Shown piece after piece: positions 24,715 to 33,920 of a stretch of DNA of 64,000 bases (the stretch's first letter is position 1; every line of letters starts with the position of its first letter). Made by a program: the position numbers and the translations under genes. The notes below the pieces were generated by a model. The model worked only from the letters and a program-made list of their open reading frames with translations. It was not told where the DNA came from and made no database searches. The stretch spans positions 62,001 through 126,000 of the forward strand of contig JAAHII010000002.1 of assembly GCA_010671905.1 (NCBI GenBank), read 5' to 3'. This DNA comes from Leptolyngbya sp. SIOISBB. Its GTDB lineage: Bacteria > Cyanobacteriota > Cyanobacteriia > Phormidesmidales > Phormidesmidaceae.

Positions 24715-24748
24715 TGAAAAACCGATAAAACGTTTTATCGGTTTTTCA
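24715..24748. promoter_or_regulatory. Perfect 34-base palindrome before parA
   Basis: TGAAAAACCGATAAAAC followed by its exact complement, centred between 24731 and 24732, 44 bases before the parA start. It is well placed to be the partition site (parS-like) and/or the operator for ParA/ParB autoregulation. Binding is inferred. Confidence 0.65.
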
Positions 24749-24792
24749 AAAGACTGCTAAAGTATATGCGTACTTGATCGCCACACTTCAAA

Positions 24793-25437
24793 ATGATCAT
24801 CACAACGGCATCCGATAAAGGAGGGGTTGGAAAATCAACGCTCTCCTTTCACCTTGCAGGCGCGATCTCTGAACTTGATAGCACTAGTGTGCTCTTGATT
24901 GATGGAGATCCTAATCGTTCGGCACTTAATTGGGCCGAACGATCTTCAACAAGTGAATTGCCATTTACCGTCGTGAGCGAAAAGAACGCTCACAAGTGGT
25001 TTCAGAAAGGAAATCACGCAGACCATATTGTTATTGATACCCAGGCTAGACCTAATGATGAGGATTTGAGGGATTTATTGGAAGATACAGATTTGCTTCT
25101 TGTGCCAACTTCTGCTCAAGCCTTAAGTCTCGATACCCTGCCGCAATTTCTAGAACGATTATCCAAACTTGGAGGAGATATCCCATATACATTCTGTCTG
25201 TGCATCGTTGATAGCAGAACGAAAGATGAGAAGGATGCACGTGAATTTCTTCAAGAGAAGAATCAGCCTGTTTTAGATGGGTACATGCGAGCCTTTTCTG
25301 CCTACACAAAAGCTTCTGCTCAAGGATGTTTGGTGAAGGATGCGCGTACTGATAGTGGGAAAAAAGATGGTAGCGCGGGATTAGCCTGGAACGACTGCAA
25401 AGCGATCGCTAAAGAGATTCTGGAGGGAATGAAATGA
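24793..25437 (+). CDS. parA: ParA-family partition ATPase
   Basis: 214 aa. The deviant Walker A SDKGGVGKST is at residues 7-16. DGDPNRSALNWAE is the Walker A' loop and HIVIDTQARP the Walker B. The length and lack of an N-terminal helix-turn-helix fit the small type Ib-like ParA proteins, where the partner binds DNA. It overlaps parB by four bases (ATGA). A perfect palindrome lies upstream. It should drive plasmid segregation on the nucleoid, and its presence suggests this region is or was an autonomous replicon. Confidence 0.9.
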   Translation: MIITTASDKGGVGKSTLSFHLAGAISELDSTSVLLIDGDPNRSALNWAERSSTSELPFTVVSEKNAHKWFQKGNHADHIVIDTQARPNDEDLRDLLEDTDLLLVPTSAQALSLDTLPQFLERLSKLGGDIPYTFCLCIVDSRTKDEKDAREFLQEKNQPVLDGYMRAFSAYTKASAQGCLVKDARTDSGKKDGSAGLAWNDCKAIAKEILEGMK

Positions 25438-26384
25438 GTAAATTCAAGAATATTAGCTCTTGGGGGAAGGCTGATAGCCAATCCACAGCCCCTGGAACGC
25501 TCGACTCGAAGGCTGTCAAGTCATTGGAAGGAAATTTATCCCGCATTCGCCGGGGGCGAAAGCAGTATCGCACGCATACGGACGAAGCGCATATTCAGCA
25601 GTTAATGTCGAGTATTCGCGAGCATGGTTTCACAGGGACAATACCTGTCCTTAGAGTTGAAGATGAAGATTATGATTTTGAGTATCTCGGAGGCCATACA
25701 ACTGGGGAGGCTCTTAGAAGGCTGGGGTATGAGACTGTGCCGCTTTCGATTGAAACAGTTGAGGATTCTCTTTCCTTAGCAGAGTTCTCGTATCAGTTAA
25801 ATGGAGCTAATCGCCCACTCAACGCACTCGATGATACGCTTGCTATTTTAGATATACTTGCCGAGGCACTAGCCTTAAAGTTGGGTGAAGTAGATAAAGA
25901 CGAAATTCCTACTCTCATCAGGCAAATTGCTAGGGAGACAGAGAAGGTAGACTCCGCAAAAATCAATTGCATTAAAGAAACTTGGGAGCGGAATGAGTTT
26001 GAAATCTCGATCAAAAGCTTCGCTGCCAGCCGACTCCCCTTACTCAACTTAAATGAAAAGCTCAAGGAAGGCGTGCAACAGGGTCTGTCCCCTGCCAGCG
26101 CCCTGGAAATCAATAAGGTTGAGAACCCTTCTGCCCGAGGAGAATTGATTGATAAAGCCATGAACATGTCGGTAACAGCTGTCAAGCAAGCTGTTCGAGA
26201 AGAGCTTAAAGCAGAGAGGCCTCCCTCTAAACCGCCGGTGTGGGAACCTGTAGCTAAGTTTCGCTCATTCGCCGCTAGAGTTAACAAACTAAATCCCAAT
26301 TCAATTTCACCTGGAAAGCAAAAAAAACTGGAGAGAGCCCTTGCCAGTGTCCAAAAAGTCCTTGACGAAATTGAGAATAGCTAA
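25434..26384 (+). CDS. parB: ParB-like partition protein
   Basis: 316 aa. Residues about 38-110 contain IRRGRKQYRTHTDEAHIQQL and FEYLGGHTTGEALRRLGY, matching the ParB/sulfiredoxin N-terminal fold (GGH corresponds to the G-x-R/H-R loop). Then helices with LSLAEFSYQLNGANRPLNAL and a C-terminal helical region rich in lysine. A classical central helix-turn-helix is not obvious, so DNA recognition may differ from F or P1 ParB. It is co-translated with parA. The stop TAA is directly followed by a tRNA-like sequence. Confidence 0.78.
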   Translation: MSKFKNISSWGKADSQSTAPGTLDSKAVKSLEGNLSRIRRGRKQYRTHTDEAHIQQLMSSIREHGFTGTIPVLRVEDEDYDFEYLGGHTTGEALRRLGYETVPLSIETVEDSLSLAEFSYQLNGANRPLNALDDTLAILDILAEALALKLGEVDKDEIPTLIRQIARETEKVDSAKINCIKETWERNEFEISIKSFAASRLPLLNLNEKLKEGVQQGLSPASALEINKVENPSARGELIDKAMNMSVTAVKQAVREELKAERPPSKPPVWEPVAKFRSFAARVNKLNPNSISPGKQKKLERALASVQKVLDEIENS

Positions 26385-26462
26385 TGGCAGCTGATGGGAC
26401 TCGAACCCGCTAATATTGGTGTCACAAACCAGCGCTGAGATCGCTCAGCAGAGCGAGTCATC
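26385..26462 (-). tRNA. Degenerate tRNA-His-like sequence
   Basis: On the minus strand TGGT, loop TTGTGAC and ACCA form an anticodon arm with GTG (His), and GGG, loop TTCGAGT, CCC a shortened T arm, ending GCTGCC-A. The 5' acceptor strand and D arm do not pair with these. It looks like the 3' half of a tRNA, either an attachment-site remnant or a decayed member of a tRNA array. It begins on the base after the parB stop. Confidence 0.35.
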
Positions 26463-26472
26463 TTCCATCAAG

Positions 26473-26519
26473 TGTTAGGGAATCAGACAAGGTATAACTA
26501 AGATAGATATTCCCTAACA
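26473..26519. promoter_or_regulatory. Inverted TTAGGGAAT repeat before the 106-aa gene
   Basis: TGTTAGGGAAT (26473-26483) and ATTCCCTAACA (26509-26519) flank 25 bases and end three bases before the ATG at 26523. The same core forms the 18-base inverted repeat at 9497-9554. An operator that overlaps the ribosome site is likely; binding is inferred. Confidence 0.55.
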
Positions 26520-26522
26520 TTC

Positions 26523-26843
26523 ATGCCCACCAAATCCCCCACCGACAAGCTTCTCCCTTCCCTTTCTGCCTGGAATCTGGCCGACCTACGGGAACTTCAG
26601 GTGGCTTTAGGAGGGTTGATCGAAGCGCTGGAAACTCCCCCAAAATCCCCAGAATCTGAATTAGATGGTGATGACAGCAGAGAAGACCCTAAGCAGCGAT
26701 CGCAGACAGGAGCGAGGGGACATATCGAAGCGAAATACATTCCTCGTGGCAACAAGCAGCACGGCCCCTATCTCTATCTGCGGTACTGGCAGGGCGGTAA
26801 GCTACGGTCGAAGTACCTGGGCAAGGCGCAGTCAGGTTCCTGA
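26523..26843 (+). CDS. Hypothetical protein with GHIEAKYI...GPYLYLRYW motif
   Basis: 106 aa. The N-terminal half is helical and acidic (LSAWNLADLRELQVALGGLI). The C-terminal half reads GHIEAKYIPRGNKQHGPYLY and LRYWQGGKLRSKYLGK, a basic beta-rich motif seen in small cyanobacterial and plasmid proteins and likely to bind nucleic acid. Its start lies at the edge of an inverted repeat, so it may be autoregulated. No function is established. Confidence 0.6.
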   Translation: MPTKSPTDKLLPSLSAWNLADLRELQVALGGLIEALETPPKSPESELDGDDSREDPKQRSQTGARGHIEAKYIPRGNKQHGPYLYLRYWQGGKLRSKYLGKAQSGS

Positions 26844-26844
26844 C

Positions 26845-27507
26845 CTATTGCGGAGATGTCGATACTAGAATTTGGAGACTGTAGAAAGACGGCTCTATTG
26901 CTTCCAGCTCAAATCCCCCCAGCAGCAGGCTGAGCCAGAGCTGCACCAACGGCCAATCTAGAGCCTGTCGGAGGTCTAGTAGCGGAATTGGGTGAGGGTG
27001 AACCTCGAACCAAGCGTGGATGTCCGCTACCCATGTCTCAATCCGCTCCTCATGGGCAACGGCGATCGCGACTGCCTTTTGTTCTGCCAGTTCCACCTCA
27101 TCCAGCATCTTCAACACGTTTTCTTTAGGCACTTCGCCTACTACAGTTCCTTGTGGTTGCTTCGGTTTACCTGAAGCAGTCCGGGGACGGCGCTGCACGG
27201 GGGCAATCAGGTCTGATAAATCAACATGCTGTGACTGCCGGACAAAACCTTGTAGCCAGTCTCCCGGCACGTTAGGGTCTTGAGGGTCATGGGTATTCTC
27301 CCAGTCCTCAAGCAGCCATTCAGCCTTGGCTTGATAAATCTCGGCTAGACGCTCGAACACCTGACTCCCCAAAGTCAACTGCTCCTGAACAGACAATTGA
27401 GATGAAGCTACTTCAAACTGCTGGCAAAGAGCTTTCAAATCAGCGATGGCAGGCGTTTCAGCGGCATCTTCAAGTGCCAGTTCTAGCTGTTTAGGTGGTT
27501 GGTTCAT
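26845..27507 (-). CDS. Plasmid hypothetical protein, 220 aa
   Basis: Helical, acidic protein with no recognised domain. Segments include LKALCQQFEVASSQLSVQEQ, a basic linker RRPRTASGKPKQPQGTV near residue 107-123, and a hydrophobic C-terminal part (LVQLWLSLLLGGFELEAIE) that is probably a core helix, not a membrane span. It overlaps the upstream gene by 17 bases and is likely co-translated with it. It converges with the 106-aa gene, with one base between the stops. Confidence 0.6.
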   Translation of the reverse strand: MNQPPKQLELALEDAAETPAIADLKALCQQFEVASSQLSVQEQLTLGSQVFERLAEIYQAKAEWLLEDWENTHDPQDPNVPGDWLQGFVRQSQHVDLSDLIAPVQRRPRTASGKPKQPQGTVVGEVPKENVLKMLDEVELAEQKAVAIAVAHEERIETWVADIHAWFEVHPHPIPLLDLRQALDWPLVQLWLSLLLGGFELEAIEPSFYSLQILVSTSPQ

Positions 27508-28033
27508 GAGCTAACTCTGCCGTCGTCTTCAGCTTCAATGGGCAGGGTCTGATGGGGCATTCCGTGGGCTCCATGCGGATTTCCGGCTCAAACTTCGTGA
27601 TGCCAAACTGCTCACGCAGGGTTTTGAGGACATCCATCAAGTATCCCTGGATCTGCTGATTCCGCATCCCCGCGCAGTGGATCGGCTTTACTTGCAAAAC
27701 CTGCTGATCGCCTTCCCAGACTGAAACGGCGATGGCATGGAGTGGGGCATCTTGCCGCTTTTGGCGATAAAGATACAGGTAAGCCACAGGCTTGAGGTCC
27801 AATGGTATCTCAAGGGTTGCGGGGGCGGTCGCCGCTTTCTGCTGCTGGCGTACCTGCTGGTACTGACTCCGCCGAGACGCATTATTATCTCGACGATTTC
27901 GATAGTGCGATCGCTTGCGGTGGCAACGGCTCTCATCCCAGCAGTTATCCCCTTCTGGGCCATGCCGTTGACGTGCCTCAGCTACGGATAACTGAGCGCA
28001 TTCCAAACATTTAGGATCAATGCATCGGGGCAT
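27491..28033 (-). CDS. Cysteine-rich plasmid protein, 180 aa
   Basis: The N-terminus has MPRCIDPKCLEC and then CWDESRCHRKRSHYRNRRD: five cysteines with a His, a probable zinc site followed by a very basic patch, which suggests nucleic acid binding. The middle has a beta-rich stretch LKPVAYLYLYRQKRQDAPL and the end a second Cys pair (ECPIRPCPLKL). It is first of a two-gene unit. The upstream region carries a cluster of TTAGTGTAA-like sites. Function unknown. Confidence 0.6.
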   Translation of the reverse strand: MPRCIDPKCLECAQLSVAEARQRHGPEGDNCWDESRCHRKRSHYRNRRDNNASRRSQYQQVRQQQKAATAPATLEIPLDLKPVAYLYLYRQKRQDAPLHAIAVSVWEGDQQVLQVKPIHCAGMRNQQIQGYLMDVLKTLREQFGITKFEPEIRMEPTECPIRPCPLKLKTTAELAHEPTT

Positions 28034-28046
28034 AACATCAACCTTT

Positions 28047-28138
28047 AAATTTAGTGTAAGTTTTAGCGTAAATCCAGAATTAGTGCAAACGATCTACCTT
28101 GATGAAGGAAAAATTACACTACGAATTACACTAAATTT
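28047..28138. promoter_or_regulatory. Cluster of TTAGTGTAA-like sites
   Basis: AAATTTAGTGTAA (28047-28059) and its exact inverse TTACACTAAATTT (28126-28138) flank related sites: TTAGCGTAA near 28063, TTAGTGCAA near 28080, AATTACACT at 28112 and 28124. The cluster starts 14 bases before the 180-aa gene's ATG and could be an operator or iteron group. The remaining 28139-28432 shows no gene. Confidence 0.5.
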
Positions 28139-28432
28139 CAATTACCCTTCATCCATACATCCTCACGAGCTGTATGCCGGGACGTTCGTGCAACGTCTCT
28201 GAAGGCGAACCGCTTCTCCCGCCTATATCTGCCAGCCTTACTCTCTTCCTGCCGCTGCACAGAGTATGATTTCAGGGCCAATCCGACGATTGGGCTAAGC
28301 CATCAGATTTATCCTTTGATGCGATCGATCTCACGTCCCAGAGTCCATATGCTTTCAGGGAAAAGCCTGCAGGCTCGCTCACGTTAGGCTAGTAATCTAC
28401 CCCCTTGCTTAAGCCCTATCTAAAAAACATTT

Positions 28433-29725
28433 ATGGAGAATCTTCCCGCTCTCGCTCAGCCTTTGCAACAGTTGCGAGCATGGCTGCCTCCCCTCAAACG
28501 AGAAATTTGGATTCTCTCTTTCGGCCAGCTGATGCTGTTCATGGGTCAGGGCTTCACGCTGGTCTATGCCTCGATTTACTTCGTGAACGAATTAGGCTTT
28601 TCACCAACCCAAGTGGGCTTAGCCCAGAGCAGCATCGGAGTCTCAGGTCTCGTTGGGCGATTTTTTGCGGGCAATGCTCTCAACTCGCCTAAATTGGGGC
28701 GTCGCGGTACGTTACTGTGGTCAGCTGTCATTGCTGCTCTAGGCAGCTTCCTCCTAGCCTCTGCTCACACGTTCGCTGTATTGGTAGCAGGCAATTTACT
28801 GTTGGGCTTGGGGATTAGCCTTTATTGGCCCGCAACCTTGACGGTCACCACTGATTTGACCGAATCAGAACATCTTACTGAAGCCATGGCCCTAGCCCGT
28901 CTTGCTGATCATTTGGGCCTTGCACTAGGCGCGTTGATAGCGGGGCAATATATGGCTGCTGCTGGAAGTTATCCGGTTCTCTTTATCGGTAAAGGGATAC
29001 TTTATCTCTTATTTAGCGGTGTCATCTGGTTCACCATCGCCGAAACCCGTCATACAGACACGCCTTTGACTGTTTGGGGCGATTGGGGACAAGCGTTACG
29101 CGATCGCCCATTTACGCTCTATCTCCTCGCCAACCTGTTCTTTCCCATCTATGCCGCGCAATCCAGCAGTACTTTACCGCTTTATTTAGCTAACTTTATG
29201 CCGGGGGGCAACACTGAGACAGGATTCTCAGGGCAGTTTATTAGCTACTTTTTTGTTTGGCATGTGATCCTTAAAATCTGCCTGCAATTACCGCTAACTC
29301 GCGTATTTCGCTCGCGATCGCATAGCGGTTTGTTGATCGCTGCCCTGATCGTGTGGTGCTTGGGGTTTGTGATGATTTGGCTGCCTAATGCCGTCCCCCA
29401 AGTAGCGCTAGTGGCCGTTGTGAGCGCAATGGCCTGCTTAGCGATCGCCGATGTCCTGTATGCCCCGTCCGCATCGGCTTTAGTCGGGAACCTAGCGCCA
29501 GCCTCCCTGCGGGGAATTTACTTCTCGCTAGAGTCTCAATGCTGGGCGATCGGCTTTTTGATCGGGCCTAGTCTTGGCGGGTGGGCATTAGACCATCCCA
29601 CAACAGTTGGCGCAAAGCTCTGGCTGTACTTCGTTTTAAGCGCGGTGCTTGCCTTGGCGCTGTTAGTCCTTTTGCGACGAGAGATCGTTAGTCAGACACT
29701 AGCGGCTGAATTGCTTGAAGATTGA
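28433..29725 (+). CDS. Major facilitator superfamily transporter
   Basis: 430 aa with about 12 hydrophobic segments. Between helices 2 and 3 lies GRFFAGNALNSPKLGRRGTL, the MFS motif A region with GRR. Other helices include GNLLLGLGISLYWPATLTV and, in the C-terminal half, LLIAALIVWCLGFVMIWL. This is a normal MFS length in the inner membrane; the substrate cannot be told from sequence. It is flanked by noncoding sequence and a hydrolase relic, and its codon use looks ordinary for the window. It is more a chromosomal-style gene than a plasmid one. Confidence 0.9.
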   Translation: MENLPALAQPLQQLRAWLPPLKREIWILSFGQLMLFMGQGFTLVYASIYFVNELGFSPTQVGLAQSSIGVSGLVGRFFAGNALNSPKLGRRGTLLWSAVIAALGSFLLASAHTFAVLVAGNLLLGLGISLYWPATLTVTTDLTESEHLTEAMALARLADHLGLALGALIAGQYMAAAGSYPVLFIGKGILYLLFSGVIWFTIAETRHTDTPLTVWGDWGQALRDRPFTLYLLANLFFPIYAAQSSSTLPLYLANFMPGGNTETGFSGQFISYFFVWHVILKICLQLPLTRVFRSRSHSGLLIAALIVWCLGFVMIWLPNAVPQVALVAVVSAMACLAIADVLYAPSASALVGNLAPASLRGIYFSLESQCWAIGFLIGPSLGGWALDHPTTVGAKLWLYFVLSAVLALALLVLLRREIVSQTLAAELLED

Positions 29726-29738
29726 GCACACAACACGA

Positions 29739-29996
29739 CTAATCACTTGTCCTCTTCACGTACTTGTCAAACCACTGAAACTGTTCCCACAGTACATGCT
29801 CAATACTCTCCCGAGCCCGGTAGCCATGATCTTCAAAGGGCAGCAACATAGTTCCTGGATGCGTTGCTTGAACCGCGCCGTCGGAATCTGAACAAAGGTG
29901 AACATCACCCTTCAGAAGTAGAGGCAATTCAATACCCATGCAATGAATTGACGGGTGCTTGAGATTTCGTTGGCCAGTCACTGTAGTCGCCATCAT
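29739..29996 (-). pseudogene. C-terminal remnant of an S9 prolyl oligopeptidase
   Basis: The last ~40 residues (MLLPFEDHGYRARESIEHVL, then WEQFQWFDKYVK) match the conserved end of S9-family peptidases, including the catalytic His in EDHGY. The 45 residues before it do not match well, and no catalytic Ser or Asp region is present. At 30010-30115 the same strand reads EHGHHGKEEAHRFMETR, another small relic. Degraded gene. Confidence 0.65.
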
Positions 29997-30345
29997 GTCG
30001 AACTCAGGGCAACTTTATACCAGCACCGGTTTTATCTCGTTTCCATAAATCTATGGGCTTCCTCTTTACCGTGGTGACCATGCTCGGCCATGATGAAGTC
30101 ATCTGGTGCTCAGAACACACCGCGAATATACGGAGCCCGCTACAGCAAACACCTCCGATGCCTGGCGCATTTGGGGTGTTTGATTTGCCGCCACCGCTCT
30201 CGTGTCCTCTAAATCATATAGGTCCGTAGCAATGCTGAAGTTTGAGTGATACCTGAATAAATCTGAACTTATCCCTATGGTGGGGATGAAAGGCCTGAGC
30301 CATTCTAAAAACATCCTGTAGACTCGCGTGTGCTCTTTGAGCACC

Positions 30346-30391
30346 AGTCGGGCTGAAGGCTTCCTTGGAAACTCTTCAACCCGACTTTTTA
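30346..30391 (+). terminator. Orphan intrinsic terminator
   Basis: AGTCGGGCTGAAG (30346-30358) and CTTCAACCCGACT (30374-30386) pair with one mismatch and run into TTTT. No plus-strand gene is visible between 29726 and here, so it may belong to a lost gene or a small RNA. 30392-30554 shows nothing. Confidence 0.6.
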
Positions 30392-30574
30392 TTTTGAAGG
30401 TTAGCCGAGAAATATCCTTGATTAGGCCGCGCTGAGACTTTTTGAGAGCGATACTTCGCAGAAGTGGCTCCCTCCAACGCCGAGCATCTTTTTGGTCATG
30501 TGTATGTCTTAGATCAAATGCTCTATCTTCTTTTGAGCAAAACCGCCGCGCATCCTCCGAATGAAAGCGGAGCG

Positions 30575-31063
30575 TTATTCGCTAGTTAGTGGCGGACGAA
30601 GTTTTCGCGGGTCATCCTGATTTTCGATGTACTTCAGGAGAATTTCGATGCTAGCCCGTCCTCCGGTCGTCATCAGTCCATAGGCCCGGTTCCAAAAGTA
30701 AGGCTTCCAGTAAAAAGGGCGTAGCTGCTTTGCAAACTCCTGGCGCATTTTTCGGGCGGAGACTGACTTCAGGTTTTTCACAAAGTCAGAGAGCCGAACC
30801 GTGGGGTCAACCTCGAACCGCAGGTGGACGTGGTCAGGCTCACCACCAAACTCAATCAATTCCCCACCCCACTTAGCCAACAAGTCTGCGAATATCGCCT
30901 CAAGCCTGTCTAACATCTCTGCATTTAAGCACTTATGTCGATACTTCATTGATAAGACAAGATGGTAATGCAACCTAAAAGCACTGTGGTTCTTAGTCTT
31001 TAGGGTGATGAAATCTTTCTCATGTGTTACAACATCATTTATGAGTAGAGCTATTATACGCAC
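30575..31063 (-). CDS. tnpA: IS200/IS605 Y1 transposase TnpA
   Basis: Up to 162 aa; the family-like part begins near KTKNHSAFRLHYHLVLSMKY, so the true start may be internal and not an ATG. The HUH motif is PDHVHLRFE, and the catalytic tyrosine lies in LLKYIENQ. WKPYFWNRAYG is the conserved loop between them. The single-strand transposition activity of the family requires these residues, all present. It is divergent from tnpB, overlapping its 5' end. Confidence 0.85.
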   Translation of the reverse strand: MRIIALLINDVVTHEKDFITLKTKNHSAFRLHYHLVLSMKYRHKCLNAEMLDRLEAIFADLLAKWGGELIEFGGEPDHVHLRFEVDPTVRLSDFVKNLKSVSARKMRQEFAKQLRPFYWKPYFWNRAYGLMTTGGRASIEILLKYIENQDDPRKLRPPLTSE

Positions 31064-32172
31064 GGATAAGTGGGGCTTGCAACCAAGCGAGGCAGTGCTG
31101 TTACAGCTTGCCGCAACTGTGAGTGAGTATCGCGTTTATTGCAAAGCACTGAGCTATGTGGTGATGGGTCACTGGCGTGACCTGATTCAGGCTCAGAGTT
31201 TCTGCTCGGCAGTAGAAAGGCTCATCCACTGCACCAGTCGTAACCCTGACCCGAAATATCATTACTTCGAGAAACGGTTCTATAAATTTCCGTCCTATTT
31301 ACGGAGAGCCGCCATCGAGTTTGTGAAGGGCCAGGTCTCGTCTTACCTGACAAGGTATCGCGAATGGCAAGGTGGGATACGCAAACGTAGAGACGCTAAA
31401 CCATCAACTTTCAACCCTGATGCAGGTTGCTACCCAGCTTTATACAAAGGGCAGTTAATCAAGTTTGATGCAGGTTTTGCGGTGGCCTCCATCAAAGTGT
31501 GGAACGGGTCAGACTGAGTCTGGGCGGAAGTTCCCATTTCCCGTAAGCGGCATCGCCACTTGACCGGCCAACTTAGGGCTTGCTGAAAAAGTAATTTCCG
31601 ACAACTCCGAGCAGTTTGCGCGAGTGACGGCGAGATCGTGCGTAGTCATCCTGTGAAGGAGAGCTTATTTGCGCCCAAGATGTGTTCTCGCCAGAGGCCA
31701 AGAACCAAACGGCAACAAAAAAATATGAATGCCCGCAGGCGTTGCTCCAGGTTCATCACCAGCACCGTCACAGCAATGCTGGTGGCTGCTGTGGAGGCTA
31801 ACTTGGCCATGACCCGTGCTAAGCCAAAGCGGCGCTTGGCCTGCCCAAACTTGCCTTCCACGCCATTGCGAATCGCGGCATCCTGCTTCACTTGCGCGGT
31901 CGTCGCTGTTTTCTCAGCGGCCTTCGGCCGCCCCAAGGGTGGACCGCTGAGGCGCATGCCGTGAGCCTTGCACCAGGCTCGATTAGCGCGGGTGCGATAG
32001 ATCTGGTCAACATGTACCGAAACGGGATAACAGCCGAAGCGTATTAGATGACAATGACATCGGCGGGTAAGCCCTGCCGACGACAGCTACCGAGACGGGT
32101 TGAGAGCGACGTTCTCCATCCCTTGTTCCAGCTATCGCCCTAAAAAAGACACTGAAGGCGTTTTCCCAAGAA

Positions 32173-33920
32173 GTGGGGAAGCCTCCAGTGCCCAAACAAA
32201 CGATTCAAAGTTATCAAATCAGAGTGTATATGAACGCCCGAGAGCTCGGTTTAACGCAGAGCGATGCAGCTTCGATTGCCGAATTTTCGGACCGCACCGG
32301 CCAGCGCATTGAGGCCGGAACGCATCAACCCAATCGCGGTCGGGTGCGGGACTGGCGCACCAGCGCTGACCCGCTCGCGGGGGTATGGGAAGAAGAACTT
32401 GAACCGATGCTGAGACGGGAGCCACGGCTAAAGCCGACAACACTGTTCGAGTATTTGCAAGAGCGTTATCCAGGACAATATCCCCAAGTGCTGCGGACCG
32501 TGCAACGGCGCGTTCGAACCTGGAAAGCATTGCATGGCGAAGCCCCGGAAGTCATGTTCGAGCTGCGCCACGAGCCTGGTGTGATGGGCATCTCCGACTT
32601 TACTGAGCTAAAAGGGGTGGAGATCACTATCAGCGGAAAGCCATTTGAGCATCTGCTCTATCACTACCGTTTGGCCTACAGTGGCTGGCGTTATGCCCAA
32701 GTGATTCAAGGCGGCGAGAGCTTCATCGCCTTGTCGGAAGGGCTACAGAATGCCCTATTTGCCAGTGGCGGCGCGCCCCAAGAGCATCGCACGGATAGCC
32801 TCAGTGCGGCCTATCGCAATACCGGTGGCAAGGGCACAAACCGTTGACACGCCTCTATGACGACCTGTGTCACCACTATCGTCTGAGACCGACGCGCAAC
32901 AACAAAGGGATTGCTCATGAGAATGGTGCGATTGAATCGCCTCACGGTCATCTCAAGAACCGCATTACCCAGGCGCTCTACCTTCGCGGCAGCCGTGACT
33001 TTGCTAGCGTGAGCGACTATCAAGCCTTCATTAACAGCATTGTCGCCAAGCTCAACCAGCAGCATCAGGCCAAGTTTGCCGAAGAGCAGAAGCATCTGCA
33101 GCCCTTACCGCCCAAACGGGTGGCCGACTACGAAGTCCTCACTGCCAGGGTCAGCAGTCGCAGCACCATTGATGTGCGTTGCATTCTCTACACCGTGCCG
33201 TCCCGATTGATTGGTCGCCAGCTTGAACTCCATCTCTACCATGACCGCATCTGTGGCTATCTCGAACGCCAGGTCGTCGTGGAACTGCCGCGCCTGCGTG
33301 TCACCGCCAAAGACAAACGCCGCGCTCGGTGCATCAACTATCGTCACGTCATTGAAGGGCTCAGGCGTAAACCCAGAGCCTTTATCTACTGCACCTGGCA
33401 GCAAGACTTATTACCCAATGCCCCTTACCGGCAGTTGTGGCAACAGCTTCAAGCTGACTTTGATATCGATAGCGCCGCCGTCCTGATGGTGGAAGCGCTC
33501 TACATTGCCGCTACTCAGGACAAAGAATCTGCTGTCGCCGAGTATCTAGTGGCTCAGTTGGCTGCTGGCACCCTAACTTTATCTACCTTGCAACGACACT
33601 TTCAGCTCTTGAAGGAAACGACTCTACCGACTGTGCAGGTGCAACAACATGACTTGAAAGACTATGACCAACTCCTCCAGCCAGACGCCGCAATTGAGTC
33701 CCTACCAGAGTCTCAGCCTCCACCTCAAACGCTTGCGCCTCTCCCACATGCTCCAGCATTGGGAGACCCTGGAACATCAGGCCATGCAAGAACACTGGTC
33801 TTACGCTCAATTCTTGCTGGCACTTTGCGAATTGGAGGTGGACCGACGCTGGAGTGTGCGCCTCAAACGTGCCCTGCAAGAGGCTCAACTGCCCGCCGCC
33901 AAAACGGTTTCCAACTTTGA
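32173..33920 (+). pseudogene. istA: istA transposase of IS21, frameshifted
   Basis: The first frame (to 32847) has an N-terminal helix-turn-helix (ARELGLTQSDAASIAEFSDR), the first catalytic D in GISDFTEL and the second in EHRTDSLSAAYRN. It ends GTNR-stop where TTGA overlaps the next frame, which continues LTRLYDDLCHHYRLRPTRNN with the catalytic E in NGAIESPHGHLKNR. A one-base shift at about 32844 joins them; it could be programmed or a lesion. The second frame also runs past the usual end and overlaps istB by about 256 bases. Confidence 0.82.

Noticed and set aside
1-28033. Integrase or relaxase that would mark the region as an integrative conjugative element
   Set aside because: No tyrosine or serine recombinase, relaxase or type IV secretion gene could be recognised in the window.
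30099-30344. Minus-strand 81-codon frame between the S9 relic and the IS
   Set aside because: It overlaps a likely relic of another gene and has no ribosome site or family signature.
19873-31517. Possible TGA recoding to Trp (TGA in ardC and tnpB)
   Set aside because: Other broken genes here carry TAA and TAG as well, and intact genes stop at TGA, so mutation is the simpler cause.
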